This document shows, in pieces, positions 25,665 through 39,300 of a stretch of 64,000 nucleotides of DNA. Positions within the stretch are counted from its first letter, which is position 1. Every line of letters begins with the position of its first letter. The stretch comes from Roseomonas fluvialis (lineage in GTDB: Bacteria; Pseudomonadota; Alphaproteobacteria; Acetobacterales; Acetobacteraceae). Both the position numbers and the translations under genes were made by a program. The DNA is taken from positions 3,621,001 to 3,685,000 of the forward strand of contig NZ_AP025637.1 of NCBI RefSeq assembly GCF_022846615.1. Reading direction: 5' to 3'. The notes under the pieces were generated by a model, which saw only the letters and a program-made list of their open reading frames with translations, was not told the origin of the DNA and searched no databases.

Positions 25665-26639
25665 ATGATCGAACGCCGCAGCCTGCTTGCCGCCGTGCCG
25701 GCAGCCCTGTTCGCAACACCGCTCCGCGCACAGGAGGCCTGGCCCACGCGGCCGGTCACCATCCTGGTCCCCTTCGTCGCCGGCGGTCCGTCCGACATCG
25801 TCGGGCGCATCATCGCACAGCGCATGGCCTCCGCGATCGGCCAGCCGGTGGTGGCGGAAAACCGCCCCGGCGCGAATGGCGAGGTGGCGGGCCGCGCCGT
25901 CGCCCGCGCCGCGCCGGACGGGCACACGCTGCTGGTCGGATCGATCGGTGTCTTCGCCATCAACGCCGCCCTGCGGCCGAACCTCGGCTATGACCCGGTG
26001 CGCGACTTCGCACCGATCACGCTGGCGGTGACCACGCCGAACGTGCTCGTGGTCAATGCGCAGCGCGTGCCGGCCAACACGCTACCCGAACTGGTCGCCT
26101 GGCTGAAGGCGAATGCCGGGCGCACATCCTATTCCACCTCGGGCGTCGGCTCCTCCGACCACTTGACGATGGAACTGTTCAAGCAGCTGACAGGCACCGA
26201 CCCCACCCATGTGCCCTATGGCGGCGGTGCCGCCGCGGCGACCGACCTGATTGCGGGCAACGTGCAGTTGTCGTTCCAGAACCTCGGCACCGTCGCGGGA
26301 CACATCCAGGGCGGACGGCTGAAGGCGATCGCCGTCACCTCGCGCCAGCGCCACGCCATCCTTCCGGACGTCCCGACCGCCATCGAAGCCGGCCTGGCGG
26401 ACTTCGAGGTGACCTCGTGGCAGGCGCTGATGGCACCCACCAACGTCCCGGCCCCCATCCTCTCGCGGCTCAACGCCGAAGCGACCGCCGCGCTGAAGCA
26501 CCCCGAGAGCGTCCAGCGCCTCGAACAGATTGGCTTCACCGTGGTCGCCGGCAGCGCCGACTCCTACAGCGCCTTCCAACGCGCCGAAATCGACCGCTGG
26601 CGGCGCGTGGTGCAGGCAGCGAACATCCGGGCGGAATAG
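25665..26639 (+). CDS. Bug-type tripartite tricarboxylate transporter substrate receptor
   Basis: 324 residues. The signal peptide has R-R-S-L-L-A-A-V and ends near Ala-Gln at 22-23. The Bug fold starts W-P-T-R-P-V-T-I-L-V-P-F-V-A-G-G-P-S-D-I-V-G-R and has G-Q-P-V-V-A-E-N-R-P-G-A-N-G, both typical. A periplasmic solute receptor of the TctC type; no TctA or TctB membrane genes are adjacent, as is common for orphan Bug proteins. The ligand (a carboxylate such as a dicarboxylate, hydroxy acid or amide) cannot be told from sequence. A set of hairpins follows the stop. Confidence 0.9.
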   Translation: MIERRSLLAAVPAALFATPLRAQEAWPTRPVTILVPFVAGGPSDIVGRIIAQRMASAIGQPVVAENRPGANGEVAGRAVARAAPDGHTLLVGSIGVFAINAALRPNLGYDPVRDFAPITLAVTTPNVLVVNAQRVPANTLPELVAWLKANAGRTSYSTSGVGSSDHLTMELFKQLTGTDPTHVPYGGGAAAATDLIAGNVQLSFQNLGTVAGHIQGGRLKAIAVTSRQRHAILPDVPTAIEAGLADFEVTSWQALMAPTNVPAPILSRLNAEATAALKHPESVQRLEQIGFTVVAGSADSYSAFQRAEIDRWRRVVQAANIRAE

Positions 26640-27346
26640 GCACGGGGGGCGGCTTGCGGGGAGGGCTTGACCCTCCCCCGCACCTCCACCCACCAAAGGC
26701 CCAAGGGCCTCTGGACACGTCGACGTGATCGGGCGGATCTGCGCGCGGCATGGCGGGGCGGTTCGGAGGGGCAGCCGCCCAGTCGTGCCGAACCAAAGTC
26801 GGCCTCGTGTGATCAGGTGCAGCGCTATATTGCAGTACTGCCTCGCTCGAGCGCAGAGCGCCGCAGTACACGTTCTCCTCCGGCCTGATGCCGGCCGCAT
26901 GATCAACTCGCGCGCGCATGCGCTGCCACCATTCGATCGGGTCGGATGGCACGTCGGCCATCACGCCGCCTTGCCGGGCACCATCGTTCTGCAGCCGCTA
27001 CGCTGCGGAGCGAATTGCCGGCGGATGGACGTATTGGATGATATCCGTCTCTTCATCCACGAAACCGACTCTCAATCTGATTTTTACGCCATCACGACCG
27101 CATCGTCATGCACGGGTTTGATTACTGGAATTGCCGCTTTGGACACACCACCGCGTCGTACTCATTGACCGACGCAATCGGGTCCCCTCGATGGGAAATT
27201 CCATCTGTCCGATCAGCCATTCACCGTGGCCACCCGGCCTTTCCAGTTGATCTGAAACGGATCACAGGAGCCTCCAGCCAATCTCCTGTTCTTGACAGCC
27301 CATCCCCTGTCCGGTCCATTTTCCTGAATCGAGTGGGACGCCTAAA
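26640..27346. other. 707-bp intergenic region upstream of the giant gene
   Basis: No gene was recognised here; the frames on both strands look like chance. Three palindromes lie at the left end (26656-26727). G+C falls noticeably from about 27000 onwards compared with the neighbouring genes, a sign of a regulatory stretch or acquired DNA. TTGACA at 27292-27297 is a perfect -35 box, with only a weak -10 (near 27315-27321, CCATTT-like) before the start codon at 27347. This could be the promoter of the giant-protein operon. Confidence 0.55.
26656..26681 (+). terminator. GC hairpin after the Bug receptor gene
   Basis: A 10-bp stem GCGGGGAGGG with its complement (one bulged C) around a 5-nt loop, 17 nt after the stop codon. 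No clear T-run. It is followed by two more palindromes (26693-26714 and CACGTCGACGTG at 26716-26727), so the region is heavily structured. Confidence 0.55.
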
Positions 27347-30300
27347 TTGACGCGCCTGGAGAGCCTTTTCGTACAACTTGAAGACCGCCTCCTCCTCGCG
27401 GCACAGCCTGTGGTTGCGATTGACGGCGACCTTCAGCCATTGATCGGTGAACAGGCGCAAATCACCGTCACCTTCGACAACCAACCCGATGGCAGTGCGG
27501 GTGGCGATGTCGGCTATGCGCCGTATGTCGACCTGATCCTGCCGCAGAACGGCGCGGATGGCGCCGGCGTCGGCAACAACCCGGTCAATGACGGCGTCAG
27601 CTTCGCATCGGCCAGCTATCTCGGCGTCTCGCTGAGCGCCACGGTCCTCGAATTCGATGCCGCCGGCCAGGCGGTCCATCCCTTCGCCCGCGACGGCTCC
27701 GGCAACCTGCGCGTCGTCAATGCCGCGGACTACGGTGCGGCCGCCGGCGACCAGCTCGTGGTCTTCGCGCTGCCCTACGGGTCCTTCGTGCCGGACCAGC
27801 CCGCCGCCGCCATCCAGGTCACGCTCAATGTCTCGAACCTGGCGGACCTCGATACGCCGCTACCCATCTCGGCGGTCGGCGGCTTTGCCTATGGTCGCGA
27901 CGCGCTCAACAACCCGACCGCCGATCCCCCGGTGCTGGGCCAGCCGGTCACGGTGCAACTCACGCCCACGCTGCTGACGATCGACAAGACCTTCAACGGT
28001 CCGGAAGGCGAGACCGCGACCGGTCCCAGTTACCCGCGCAGCTACACGATCGACCTCGACATCGCGACAGGCCAGGTGGTCACCGGCGCGAGCCTGCTGG
28101 ACACGCTGCCCGACGGCATCGTGGTCATCGGCACACCGACGATCACCGGCGCGCCTGGCTCGGCGGCCTACGACCCCATCACCCACACCGTCTCGGCATC
28201 GCTCAACGGTTCGGTGACCGGCGTCGCGGGGCCGGAAGCCACGCTGACCATCAACTTCTACGTGGCCGAGACGCTGGTGCCCGGCGCCGCCAACACCCCG
28301 GTGCTCGACCCGATCACCGGCGCGCCGCGCACGCTGGAGAACAACGTCAGCGCCGAGGTGGACTGGGACCCGATCGACCCGCGCGACGATCCGCGCACGA
28401 TCATCGTGGACCCCGACGGGCCGGAGGAGGTGTTCACCGCCAAGAGCATCGCCACGCAGAAATCGCAGACGGTGGTCATCGATGCCAACGCCGCGGGCCT
28501 CGGCCCCGGCGACACGATCGAATACACGATCAACGTCCAGATTTCCGACTACTTCAACTTCCGCAACCTGGTCCTGTCCGACGTGATGTCCGACGGCCAG
28601 GTCTATGTCGCCAACACGGCGCGGATCGCGGTGCTCGAGGCCGGGTCCACGCTCGGCTCCGGCCTGTTCGCCGTGCCGAACTTCACCGCGGTGCGCGACA
28701 GCGGCACCGGCCGCACGGCCTTCACCTTCGACGTCTCGGACCAGTTGGTGGCAAATGGCGCGCTGGACGGCGTGCTGCAGGGCGGCGACGGCGGCCTTGG
28801 CCCCACGACGCTGCAGATCACCTACCGGGCCGAGGTCGAGCGCTACTTCCTGGTGCCGAAAGCCAATGGCGACCCGATCGCGGTCGGCCAGGGCGACTCG
28901 CTGTCGAACCAGGCCTCGGTCACCGGGGAGATCGTCAACGACCTCGGCGTCCCCACCGGCGGCGCGCCCAACGACGGCACGAGCAGTTCGGCGCAGATCG
29001 CCACCGGCAGCACCAGCAAGACGATCTACGCGCTGAACGGGCAGCTGGTCGGTCCCGGCCCGGTGCAGATCGCCGCCGGCGACCTCATCACCTTCCGCCT
29101 CACCTATTCCATGCCGCAGACCCTGACGCAGGAATTGCGGCTGACCGACTACCTGCCGCTGCCGGTCTTCGACGTCGACACATTCACGCTGTCGCTGCTG
29201 GATGAAGTCTCCCCTGCGGCGCCGGGCGAGGATGTCGCGAAATGGGGTCCGCTCGCCGTCGGGTTCAGCCAGGAACTGACCGAGATCCCCGAGGTCCTGG
29301 TCAATTCCGCGGCGAACAGCCTGACCTTCGTCTTCCGCAACCTCGAACCCGTGGTGCCGACCAGCACGACGGCCGACATCCTGTTCACCATCCGCGTCGC
29401 CGACCAGCCCTTCGGCGACGGCCTTCTGCTGACCAACCAGGTGCTGGCGGTCGAAACCAGCACGACCGGCACCACCAGCAGCAGCGAGGCGATCATCCAG
29501 GTCACGCTGACCGAGCCGGAACTGCGCATCACCAAGGGCGTGATCGCCACCGACAGCCCGCAGGGCATCCTCACGCCCGGCACGGTCGGGCCGGTCCCCT
29601 TCACCGCGCCGGGCAGCCCGGGCGTACGCTTCAGCGGCGTGATCGACAGCACGGACCTGGCTCTCACGCCGGTGGACAGCAACCTCGGCAACGTCGATGC
29701 CGGCGACCGGGTGTCCTTCGCCATCGTCGTCGAGAACATCGGCAGCGGCCGCAACGGCGCCTACGACATCGTCATCTCGGACAACCTGCCGCAGGGCTAT
29801 CGCATCCCGACCTCGGGCTTGAATCTCCAGGTCACGGATGGCGCCGGCAATGCGCTGGCCTACGCCATCATCGGCGACGTCTTTACCGGCGGCATTCAGC
29901 TGATCGACCCCGCCGGCGGTGCGACGGGCGCGCTATCGCCCTTCTCGCCGACCAGCGGCACCAACATCGTCGTCATCACCTACGACCTCGAGCTCACCGA
30001 GACGCCGCAGCCGCGCAGCCAGCTGACGAACCTCGCGGAGATCGAGAACTACGCGGCCATCGAGGGCGGCATCGACCGCGTGCCGACCACGCAGGAACAG
30101 ACCTTCGACATCGCCACCGTACAGGTGGGCGATCCGACCTTCGAGAAGACGATCGTCACGACCTCCCTGCCCGAGACCGGGCAGAATGCTGGCAACCCGG
30201 CCTTCCCCGACCTCAACATCGGCGAGACCGTGACCTTCGAACTGGTCGGCACGCTGCGGGAAGGTCGGATCGTGGGCCTGGCCTTCGAGGACCGGCTACC

Positions 30301-33300
30301 GACCTCGCCCGGCCGGCTGGACTTCGTCAGCGCCTCGGTCGTCTCGATCGGGTCCAGCCTGTTCGTGCGCAATCCCGACGGCACGCCCGGCGTCGCGCTT
30401 ACGGCACCGGCCATCGACGTGAACGGCAACACCATCCGGCTGGTGTTCGCCGACGACATCGTCAACATGCCGGACAACGTCGTGAACGACGGTGACCGCA
30501 TCGTCATCCGCGTGACCGCGATCGCGGCCGACGTGCCGCAGAACTCCGCGGGCACCGACCTGGTGAATACCGGCGCCCTGCAGTTCATCATCAGCAGCGG
30601 CGTGGTCGAGCTGACCGACACGGCGACGGCCGAGATCGTCGAGCCGGCCTTCACCCTGACCAAGAACGCCGACCGCGAGACGGTGGAGGGCGGCGACATC
30701 GTCACCTATACCGTGACGCTTGCCCCGACCGCATCGACCGCGGCGGGACCGGCCTTCGACCTGGTTTTCGTCGACCCGCTGCTGTTCGGCTCGCTGACCC
30801 TCGTGGCGGGCAGCGCGACGCTCGTCACCGGGCCGGCCGGCGGTGCCACCGTCACGGAAGTCGGCGGCACGGTGCGCGTGAACGCCTCGGTGATCCTGCC
30901 GAACGAGAGCATCACCTTCACCTATCGGGCCCGGGTCGAACCCACCGTCGAAGCGGGCACCTCGCTGCCCAACGTCGTGGTCTACAATGCCGACAGCTAT
31001 CCCGGCGTGAACCCGGAGGGGGTCGAGCGGCAGTACGAGCTGAGTGCCACGGAGTCGGTGCGCGTCCCGGGGCCAGGCCTGGTCAAGACGGTGATCGCCG
31101 CGGATACCAGCCTGCCCGAGACCGGCAGCAACCGCTACGACACGTCGCGCGTCGACCTCGCGATCGGCGAGATCGTCACCTACCGCATCACCCTCACGCT
31201 GCCCGAGGCCGTCACCAACACCGTCACCTTCACCGACCTGCTGCCCGTCCTGGGCGGCCCGGCCGGGGCGAACGGGGTGTTCCAGTACCTGAACGCCGGC
31301 ATCACGCGCGTGGGGGCGAACATCACCGGCCTGCCGCTGGTCGTCACGCCGGTGGTATCCGACCGCGACAACGACGGTGTCCTCGACACCGTCACCTTCT
31401 CGCTCGGCACCCTCACAAACACGCCTGATGACGATTCGGATGCCGACGACCAGATCGAGTTCTTCGTCACGGCCCGCGTCCGCGACGCCGCCGCGAATTT
31501 TGCCGGCAATGCGCCGATCAACCAGGCGACGGTCACCTACGAGGCCGACGGGATCACCGTAACCCAATCGGCCTCGGCCCGGGTCGACATCGTCGAACCC
31601 ACCATCGTCATCGACAAGCTATCGAGCGATTCGTCCGGTGATGGCGGCGATGTCGTCTCCTACGTGGTCGGCATCGCCATCCAGGACCCGAATGCGGGGC
31701 CGGCCTATGACGTGGTGATCACCGACAACGTGCCGGTCGGCATCAATATCGACGCCGCGACCCTGGCCTTCGTGGGCGTTCCACCGATCGGCAGCACCAT
31801 TGCCTATGACGCGACGACACGCGTCATCACCGTCACCGTGCCGGTGCTGCTGTTCGAGGACGCTCCCGTCATCTTCGGCTACAACACCGTCGTCGCGAAC
31901 ACCGTGCGCCCCGACGAGGTCCTGACGAATGTCGCCGAGGTGGTATACGACAGCCATCCTGGCGATGTGCCCACCGAGTTCCAGCGCGAATACTTGCCCG
32001 TGCGGGACAGCACGACCTTCACCGTCGATCGCCCCGTCATGTCGAAGCGTGTGATCGACACCGACATCCCGACGACCCAGTTCGACCAGCAGCAGCCGAC
32101 GATCCAGGATGTCGCGATCGGCGAGACCGTGACGTACCTCGTCACGCTGCGCATGCCCGAGGTCACGACCAACATCGTGCTGACCGACCTGCCGCCGCGC
32201 CAGGATGGTTCGCCGGCGATCGCCGGCGACATGCGCTACGTGAGCAGCCGGGTCATCTCGATCGGCGGCAATCTCCAGCTTGGTGCCGGCGCGCCCAGCG
32301 TTGGCGATGCCGGCGTGGTCTTCGACCCAGACGGCGATGGCATCGTGAACACCATCACCTGGGATTTCGGGCTGATCACGAATATCGCCGACAATGTCGA
32401 GAGCGACCGCGACCTGATCGTCGTCGAGGTGGTACTGCGCGTCGCCGACCTTCCGTCGAACCAGGTCGGTGACCGGCTGATCAATGTCGCACAGGCGCAA
32501 TACACCCGCGCCGACGGCAGCACGGCGCTGGTGACGCAGAACGAGACGGTCGAGATCGTCGGCCCCGAATTGCTGGTGGACAAGGCGGCCTCGGTCGCCA
32601 CCGGCGATGCCGGCGACGTGGTGACCTACACGGTCACGGTCACGCATGACGATCCACGCTCCTCCTCCGATGCCTTCGCGCTGCTGCTGACCGACCTGCT
32701 GGCACCCGGGCTCAACCTGGTGGTCGGCAGCGTCACGGTGAACATTGCCGGCGGCGGGCCGGGCACGGTGTCGATCCTGTCCGGCAACACGGCGGGCGAC
32801 AGCAGCGTGATCGTCGCCGTCAGCCAGCTGCGCGAGAGGCTGTTGCTGCCCGACGACGTGCTGACCGTCACCTATCAGGCCCGGCTGGCGGATTCGGTGC
32901 GGCACGGCGACGTGCTGACCAACACTGCCGATCTCGACTGGCAAAGCGCGCCCGCCGGCTTCGTCGAAGCGCGCACCGACAGCGCGACCGACACAGCATC
33001 GGTGCGCGTCGTGCTGCCCGCCACCATCGACAAGGTCGTCGTCGCCACCTCCCTGCCCGAGACCGATTCCAGCTTCTTCAACCCGGCGAATCCGGACCTC
33101 GCGATCGGCGAGGAAGTCACCTACGAGATCCGCATACGCCTCGGCGAAGGCACGCAGAGCGTCTTGGTGCAGGATGCGCTGCCGAGCGGGCTGCAGTTCA
33201 TCTCCGGCAGCGTGGTGTCCATCGGTGCCAACATCACCGGCACCGCGATCGGCGTCGGTGCGGTGCCGGTCGTCGTGGGCGGCGCCATCACCTTCGACTT

Positions 33301-36300
33301 CGGCGACAGCGTGGTCGATGCCGGCAACAACACGGCCGATGACGGCGATGTCATCGTCATGCGCGTGGTGGCACGCGTGCTGCCGGGTGCGAGCGCCGGC
33401 GACGTACTGACCAATGCCGCGACCTTCACGACCGAGAGCGGCACGGTCACCGACACCGCGCCCATCGACGTGGTTGAACCCAACGTCACCATCACCAAGA
33501 CCGCCTCGGTCCCCAGCGGCGATGCCGGTGACCTGGTGACCTTCACCGTGGTGATCGCGCAGGCCGGCGGCGCTAGCGGCCCGCTCTATGACCTCGCGGC
33601 CGAAGACATCCTGCCGGCCGGCTATGTCCTGGTCGCCGGCAGCGCGACTGCGACGCGCGGCACGGTGAGCGAAGTGGGCGGCACCACCGTGCGTGTCTCA
33701 TTGGCCGGCGCCGCCCTGCTGCCGACCGACAATGCACAGACGCCGGGCGTCGACGAGACGCGGATCGTGCTGACCTACAGCGCGCGCCTCGTGGACGCCG
33801 TGCAGCCGGGCCAGGTGGTGACCAACACCGTCGCCTTCAGCGGCAGTTCGGCACCTGGCGGCGGGCCGACCACCGAGACCTATACCGGCCAGGACGATGC
33901 CAGCGTGACGGTCACCATGCCGGTGACCATCGACAAATCCATCATCGCGACATCGCTGCCCGAGACGCAGGGCGCCGATCTGGCGCAGGGCGAGACGGTC
34001 ACCTACCGGCTGGTCGCCACGCTGTCGGAAGGCACGCAGACGCTGGTCATCCGCGATACGCTGCCGACCGGGTTGGTGCTGGTCTCGGCCTCGGTCACGG
34101 CGGTCGGCGCCGGGCTGCCGCCGTCGCTGCTGTCGGTCGGCAACAGTGGCACCGGCCAGGGCATACTGTTCGACTTCGGCACGGTGGTGAACACTGGCAA
34201 CAACATCGCGGCCGACGGCACGGTGACGATCGAGGTACTGGCACGCGTGCAGGACAGCACGCCGATCGCCGCCGGCACGGTGCTGACCAATTCCGCGCAG
34301 GTCACCGTGACCTCGCCGACCAACCCGACCGCGCCGGGCGGCACGCAGACGGATACCGACACCGTGCCTGTCGAGATCGTGGCTCCCTCGGTCTCGATCG
34401 TGAAGGTCAACGACGTCCCGACCGGCACGGCGGTCGATGCCGGCGACCTCATCACCTACACGCTGACCGTCACCAACGCGGCCAGCGCGACCTCGCCGGC
34501 CTACGACATGGTGGTGTCAGACCCGCTGCCCGCCGGCCTGGTGTTTGTCGCGGGAACGGTGACGACCTCGCGCGGCAGCGTCACGCTGGGCAATGGCGCC
34601 GGCGATACCGGCTTCTCGGTCTCGGTGCCGGTGCTGCTGGCGGGCGAGACCGCCGTCATCACCTTCCAGGCACGCGTCGCCGTCACCGTCGCGCCCGACG
34701 CCACCGTGACCAACACCGCCGAAGCCGACTACGACACCGCCGGCGGCCCCGGCGGCCTGCCCGGCCAGGTCACCGACAGCAGCGACATCACGATCGCCCG
34801 GCCGACCATCACGAAGGTGGTCACCGCCACCAGCCTGCCACAGACCGGCGACGACCAGTTCACCGTCGGCATCCCCGACCTCGCGATCGGCGAGACGGTG
34901 ACCTACACCATCACCGTCACCCTGCCCGAAGGCACCATGCCGGTGCGGCTGGTCGATTCGCTGCCGTCGGGCGTCTCCGGTCCCGGCACCATCGCCTGGG
35001 TGAGCAGCCAGATCCTGTCGATCGGTGCGGGCATGACCGGCGGGCCCGGCCTTGTGGTCGGCGCGCAGGGCGTGGTCAGCGACAGCGACGGCAATGGCGT
35101 GCTCGACCAGGTGCTGTGGGACCTCGGCACCATCGTGAATGCCGGGGACAATGGCGGCGGCGACACAATCGTCTTTCAGGTAGTCGGCCGCGTCATCGAC
35201 CGGCCGGAGAACGCCGCCGGCGACCGGCTGACCAATACCGCGACGCTCGACTACGACGGCGCCGGCACCGCGCCCGTGCTGACCGCGACCGCAGATACCG
35301 AGACGGTCGAACCCGCCCTCGGCCCGCCGGTCAAGACCGCCGACATCGCCAGCGGCAATGCCGGCGACCTGGTGACCTACAGCGTCAGCATCCCGCGCCT
35401 GGGCAGCGCCAGTGCACCCGCCTTCGACGTGCTGATCGAGGACACCCTGCCGCCGGGTGTCATCCTGGTGCCGGGCAGCGCGACGCTGAACCTGGCCGCC
35501 GACCGCTATGTCATCGAAAGCGGCGCGACGCCGGGCGACACCGTGCTGCGCATCAGCATCGCCGAATACCTGCTGACCGACCCCGCCAGCCTGACGCTGA
35601 CCTACCAGGCGCGCCTCGCCGACACGCTGCGCGACGGGGAGGTGGTGACCAACACCGTCGGCTTCACCTACGACAGCGCGCCGGGCGCAACCCCCGGCCA
35701 GCGCGTCTATGCCGAGCAGACCGACACCGCCTCCGTGACGGCGGATTTCGAGGTCGCGCTCGACAAGCAGATCGTCGCGACGTCGAACCCCGATACCGGC
35801 ACGGGCGAATTCGACCCGACGCTGCAGGACGTGGCGATCGGCGAAACCATCACCTACCGCCTGGTGGTGACGCTGGGCGAAGGCACGCAGCGCCTCTCGG
35901 TCTCCGACCAGATGCCCGCAGGGCTGGAGGCGCTGAGCGCCACGGTGGTGTCGGTCGGCAGTTCGATCAGCGGCAACCTGCTGGGCGTGGGTGCCGCGGG
36001 CACCATCATCGGCGGCACCGTCACCTTCGACTTCGGCACCGCGGTGACCAATCGCGGCGACAATGCCGCCAATGCCGGCGACACCATCGTGATGGAGGTG
36101 GTCGCGCGCGTGCGCGACGTCGCCGGCAACATCGCCGGCACGACGCTGACCAACAACGCCACCGCGGCGTCCGACACCGGCACCGGCACCACCACCGCGC
36201 CGCCACAGACCGTCGAGGTCGTGGCCCCCGAGCTGACCATCGTGAAGTCGGTCGACCAATTGACCGGCGATGCCGGCGACATCTTCACCTACACCGTCAC

Positions 36301-39300
36301 CGTCGACCACACCGCCGCGTCCAGCGCCGGCGCCTACGACGTGGTGATCGAGGACGTGCTCGACGCCGTCTTCGCCCCGCAATCCGTGACGTCCACGGCC
36401 GGCACGGCGGTCATCATCGGCAACACGATCCGCCTCACTCTGCCGAGCTTCCTGACCACCGACGCGCCGATCGTCGTGACCTACGTGGTCGCCTTCCGCG
36501 ACACCATCGAACCCGGGCAGGTGGTCGGCAATACCGCGACGCTCGACTACGACAGCAATCCGGGCCCGGGCGGGCGGCCTGGCGAAGGCCAGACCTCCGC
36601 CCCCGACGTCACCGGCGTCTTCGCACTGGACCTGACGAAGCAGATCGTCGCGACCTCCCTGCCCGAGACCGGCACCGGCGCCTTCGATCCGTCCCTGACC
36701 GACCTGGCGGTGGGCGAGACCGTTACCTACCGCCTCACCGCGACGCTGTCGGAGGGCACCCAGACCCTGGTGATCGCCGATACACTGCCGGCCGGGCTTG
36801 GCCTGGTATCGGCCGCGGTCACCGCGGTCGGCGCGGGGCTCCCGCCCGCACTGCTGTCGGTCGTGAACACCGGCGTAGGCCAGGGCATCGTCTTCGACTT
36901 CGGCACGGTGGTGAACACCGGCAACAACATCGCCGGCGACGGCACGGTGACGATCGAGGTCGTCGCGCGTGTTCTCGACGTCGCGGGCAATACCGCCGGC
37001 ACGGTGCTGACCAATGCCGCGACCGCGACCGTCACTGCGCCCACCGATCCGACCGCCCCCGGCGGCACGCTGACCGACAGCGCCGCGACCTCCGCCGAAG
37101 TGGTGGCGCCCGACGTCGTCATCACCAAGACCTCGACGCTCGCCAGCGGCGACGCGGCCGACGAGGTGACTTTCACCGTCATCGTCACCCAGCAGCAGGG
37201 CGCCACCGGACCGCTCTATGACCTGGTGCTGACCGACCCGATCCCGGCCGGCATGGCGATCGTCGCCGGCAGCGTGACCACCACACGCGGCACCATCACC
37301 AGTGGCAACACGACGGGCGACACCGCGCTGCGCATCGATGTCGGCGGCCTCGCGCTGGCCGCCGCCGACGATGCCGGCACGCCGGGCGTCGACGAGGCCA
37401 GCATCACGATCACCTACCGCGCACGGCTGACCGATGCCGTGCAGCCCGGCCAGGTCATCGTCAACACCGCGAGCTACACCGCACTGTCCGCGCCCGAAGC
37501 CGGCGCCGGCGGCGAGGCCCGCCCCTTCACGGGCAGCGACGATGCGGCGCTGACCGTCGCCATGCCGGTCGCGCTCGACAAGCAGATCGTCGCGACATCG
37601 CTGGCCGAAAGCGGTACCGACCAGTTCGATCCGACGCTGACCGACCTGGCGGTCGGCGAGACCGTGACCTACCGCCTGACCGCGACGCTGTCCGAAGGCA
37701 CGCAGACGCTCCTCATCACCGACACGCTGCCGGATGGGCTGGAGGTGCTCTCGGCCCGCGTCGTCACGGTGGGTGCGGGCCTGCCGCCGGGCCTCGCCGG
37801 CACCACCGCCGTCATCGCCGGCCAGTCTGTCACCTTCGACTTCGGCACGGTGGTGAACACCGGCAACAACATCGCCGGCGATGGCATCCTGGCAGTGGAG
37901 ATCATCGCCCGCGTGCGCGATGTCGCCGGCAATGTCGCCGGCACCACGCTGACCAATGCCGGCAGCGTCACCGTCACCTCGCCCGACAATCCCCAGGCGC
38001 CAGGCGGCACGGAACAGGCCACCGACACCACCACGGCCGAGGTGGTCGAGCCCGAGTTGCTGATCGACAAGACCGTGCCGCCGGGCTTCGCCGCACCTGG
38101 CGAGACGATCAGCTACACCGTCACCCTCTCCCACGCGCAAGGCTCCACCGCTGCGGCCTACGACATCGTGCTGGCGGACCTGTTAAGCGATCCTTACCTC
38201 GACCTCGTCGCCGGTTCGGTCGTGACCAGCGCGGGAACGGTGACGCTCGGCAATGGCGCGGGCGACACGACCATCCGCATCGACGTGCCGGTGCTGGCGC
38301 TGGGCGACGTGCTGACAGTCACCTTCACCGCCCGCGTCTCGGCCACCGCACCCGGCGGCGTAACGCTCGCCAATACCGTGGTCGCGGATTTCGACAGCGC
38401 CGGCGGCCCGGGCGGCCGGCCGGACGAAGTGACAGACGGCACCACCACGCCGGGCGTGCCCTCGCTGATCAAGGAGATCGTCGCGACCTCCAACCCCGAT
38501 ACCGGCAGCGACCAGTTCGACGCGACCGTGCCCGACCTCGCGATCGGCGAGACGCTGACCTATCGCCTGACCATCACCCTGCCGCAGGGCACCACCGAGA
38601 ACCTGGTGCTGTCCGACCTACTGCCGGATGCGCTGCTGCCGCTCGCCGCGCGCGTCGTGTCGGTCGGCAGCGGGCTTGCTGCCGGCACGCCGACGGTGCT
38701 GGTGGCCGGCCAGGAGATTACCGTGACCTTCGGCACGGTCGTCAACGGCTCCGGCGCCGCGGTCGGTGCCGAGGACACCATCGTCATCGAGGTGGATGCG
38801 CGCGTCATCGACCTCGCCGGCATCAGCGCCGGCGCGTCGCTGGTCAATGCCGCACAGGCGGATTTCACCATCGACGGGCGCGACGGCACGCTCGACGTCA
38901 CCGCCCCGGCCGAGCTGGTCGAACCCGAGCTCACGATCACAAAGGCGGTGGACGTGCTGACCGGCGATGCCGGCGATGTCTTCACCTATACCGTCACCAT
39001 CGCCCATGCGGCCGAGTCCACCGCGGCGGCCTACGACCTGCTGGTGACGGACCTGCTCGATGCGCGATTCGTGCCGATCGACGTCACCAGCAGCGTCGGC
39101 ACGGCCAGCATCGTCGGCAACGGCATCCGGCTCGAGATCCCGCGCCTGCTGACTACGGATGCGGCGGTCACGCTGACCTATCGCGTGCGCTTCGCGGATA
39201 CGATCGAACCCGGTCAGGTGGTCGGCAATACCGCGTCGCTCGGGTGGGACAGCAATCCCGGGACGGGCGGGCGGCCCGATAGCGGCCAGGCCTCGGCACA

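Noticed and set aside
26536-27168. Possible transposase remnant or small gene in the spacer before the giant gene
   Set aside because: Open frames on both strands give no recognisable domain, no ribosome site and inconsistent codon use.
34517-38140. Very long antisense open frame (about 1200 codons) under the repeats
   Set aside because: It mirrors the tandem repeats and GC-rich third positions of the giant gene, has Asp/Gly/Arg/His-rich low-complexity translation, and no ribosome site or family match.
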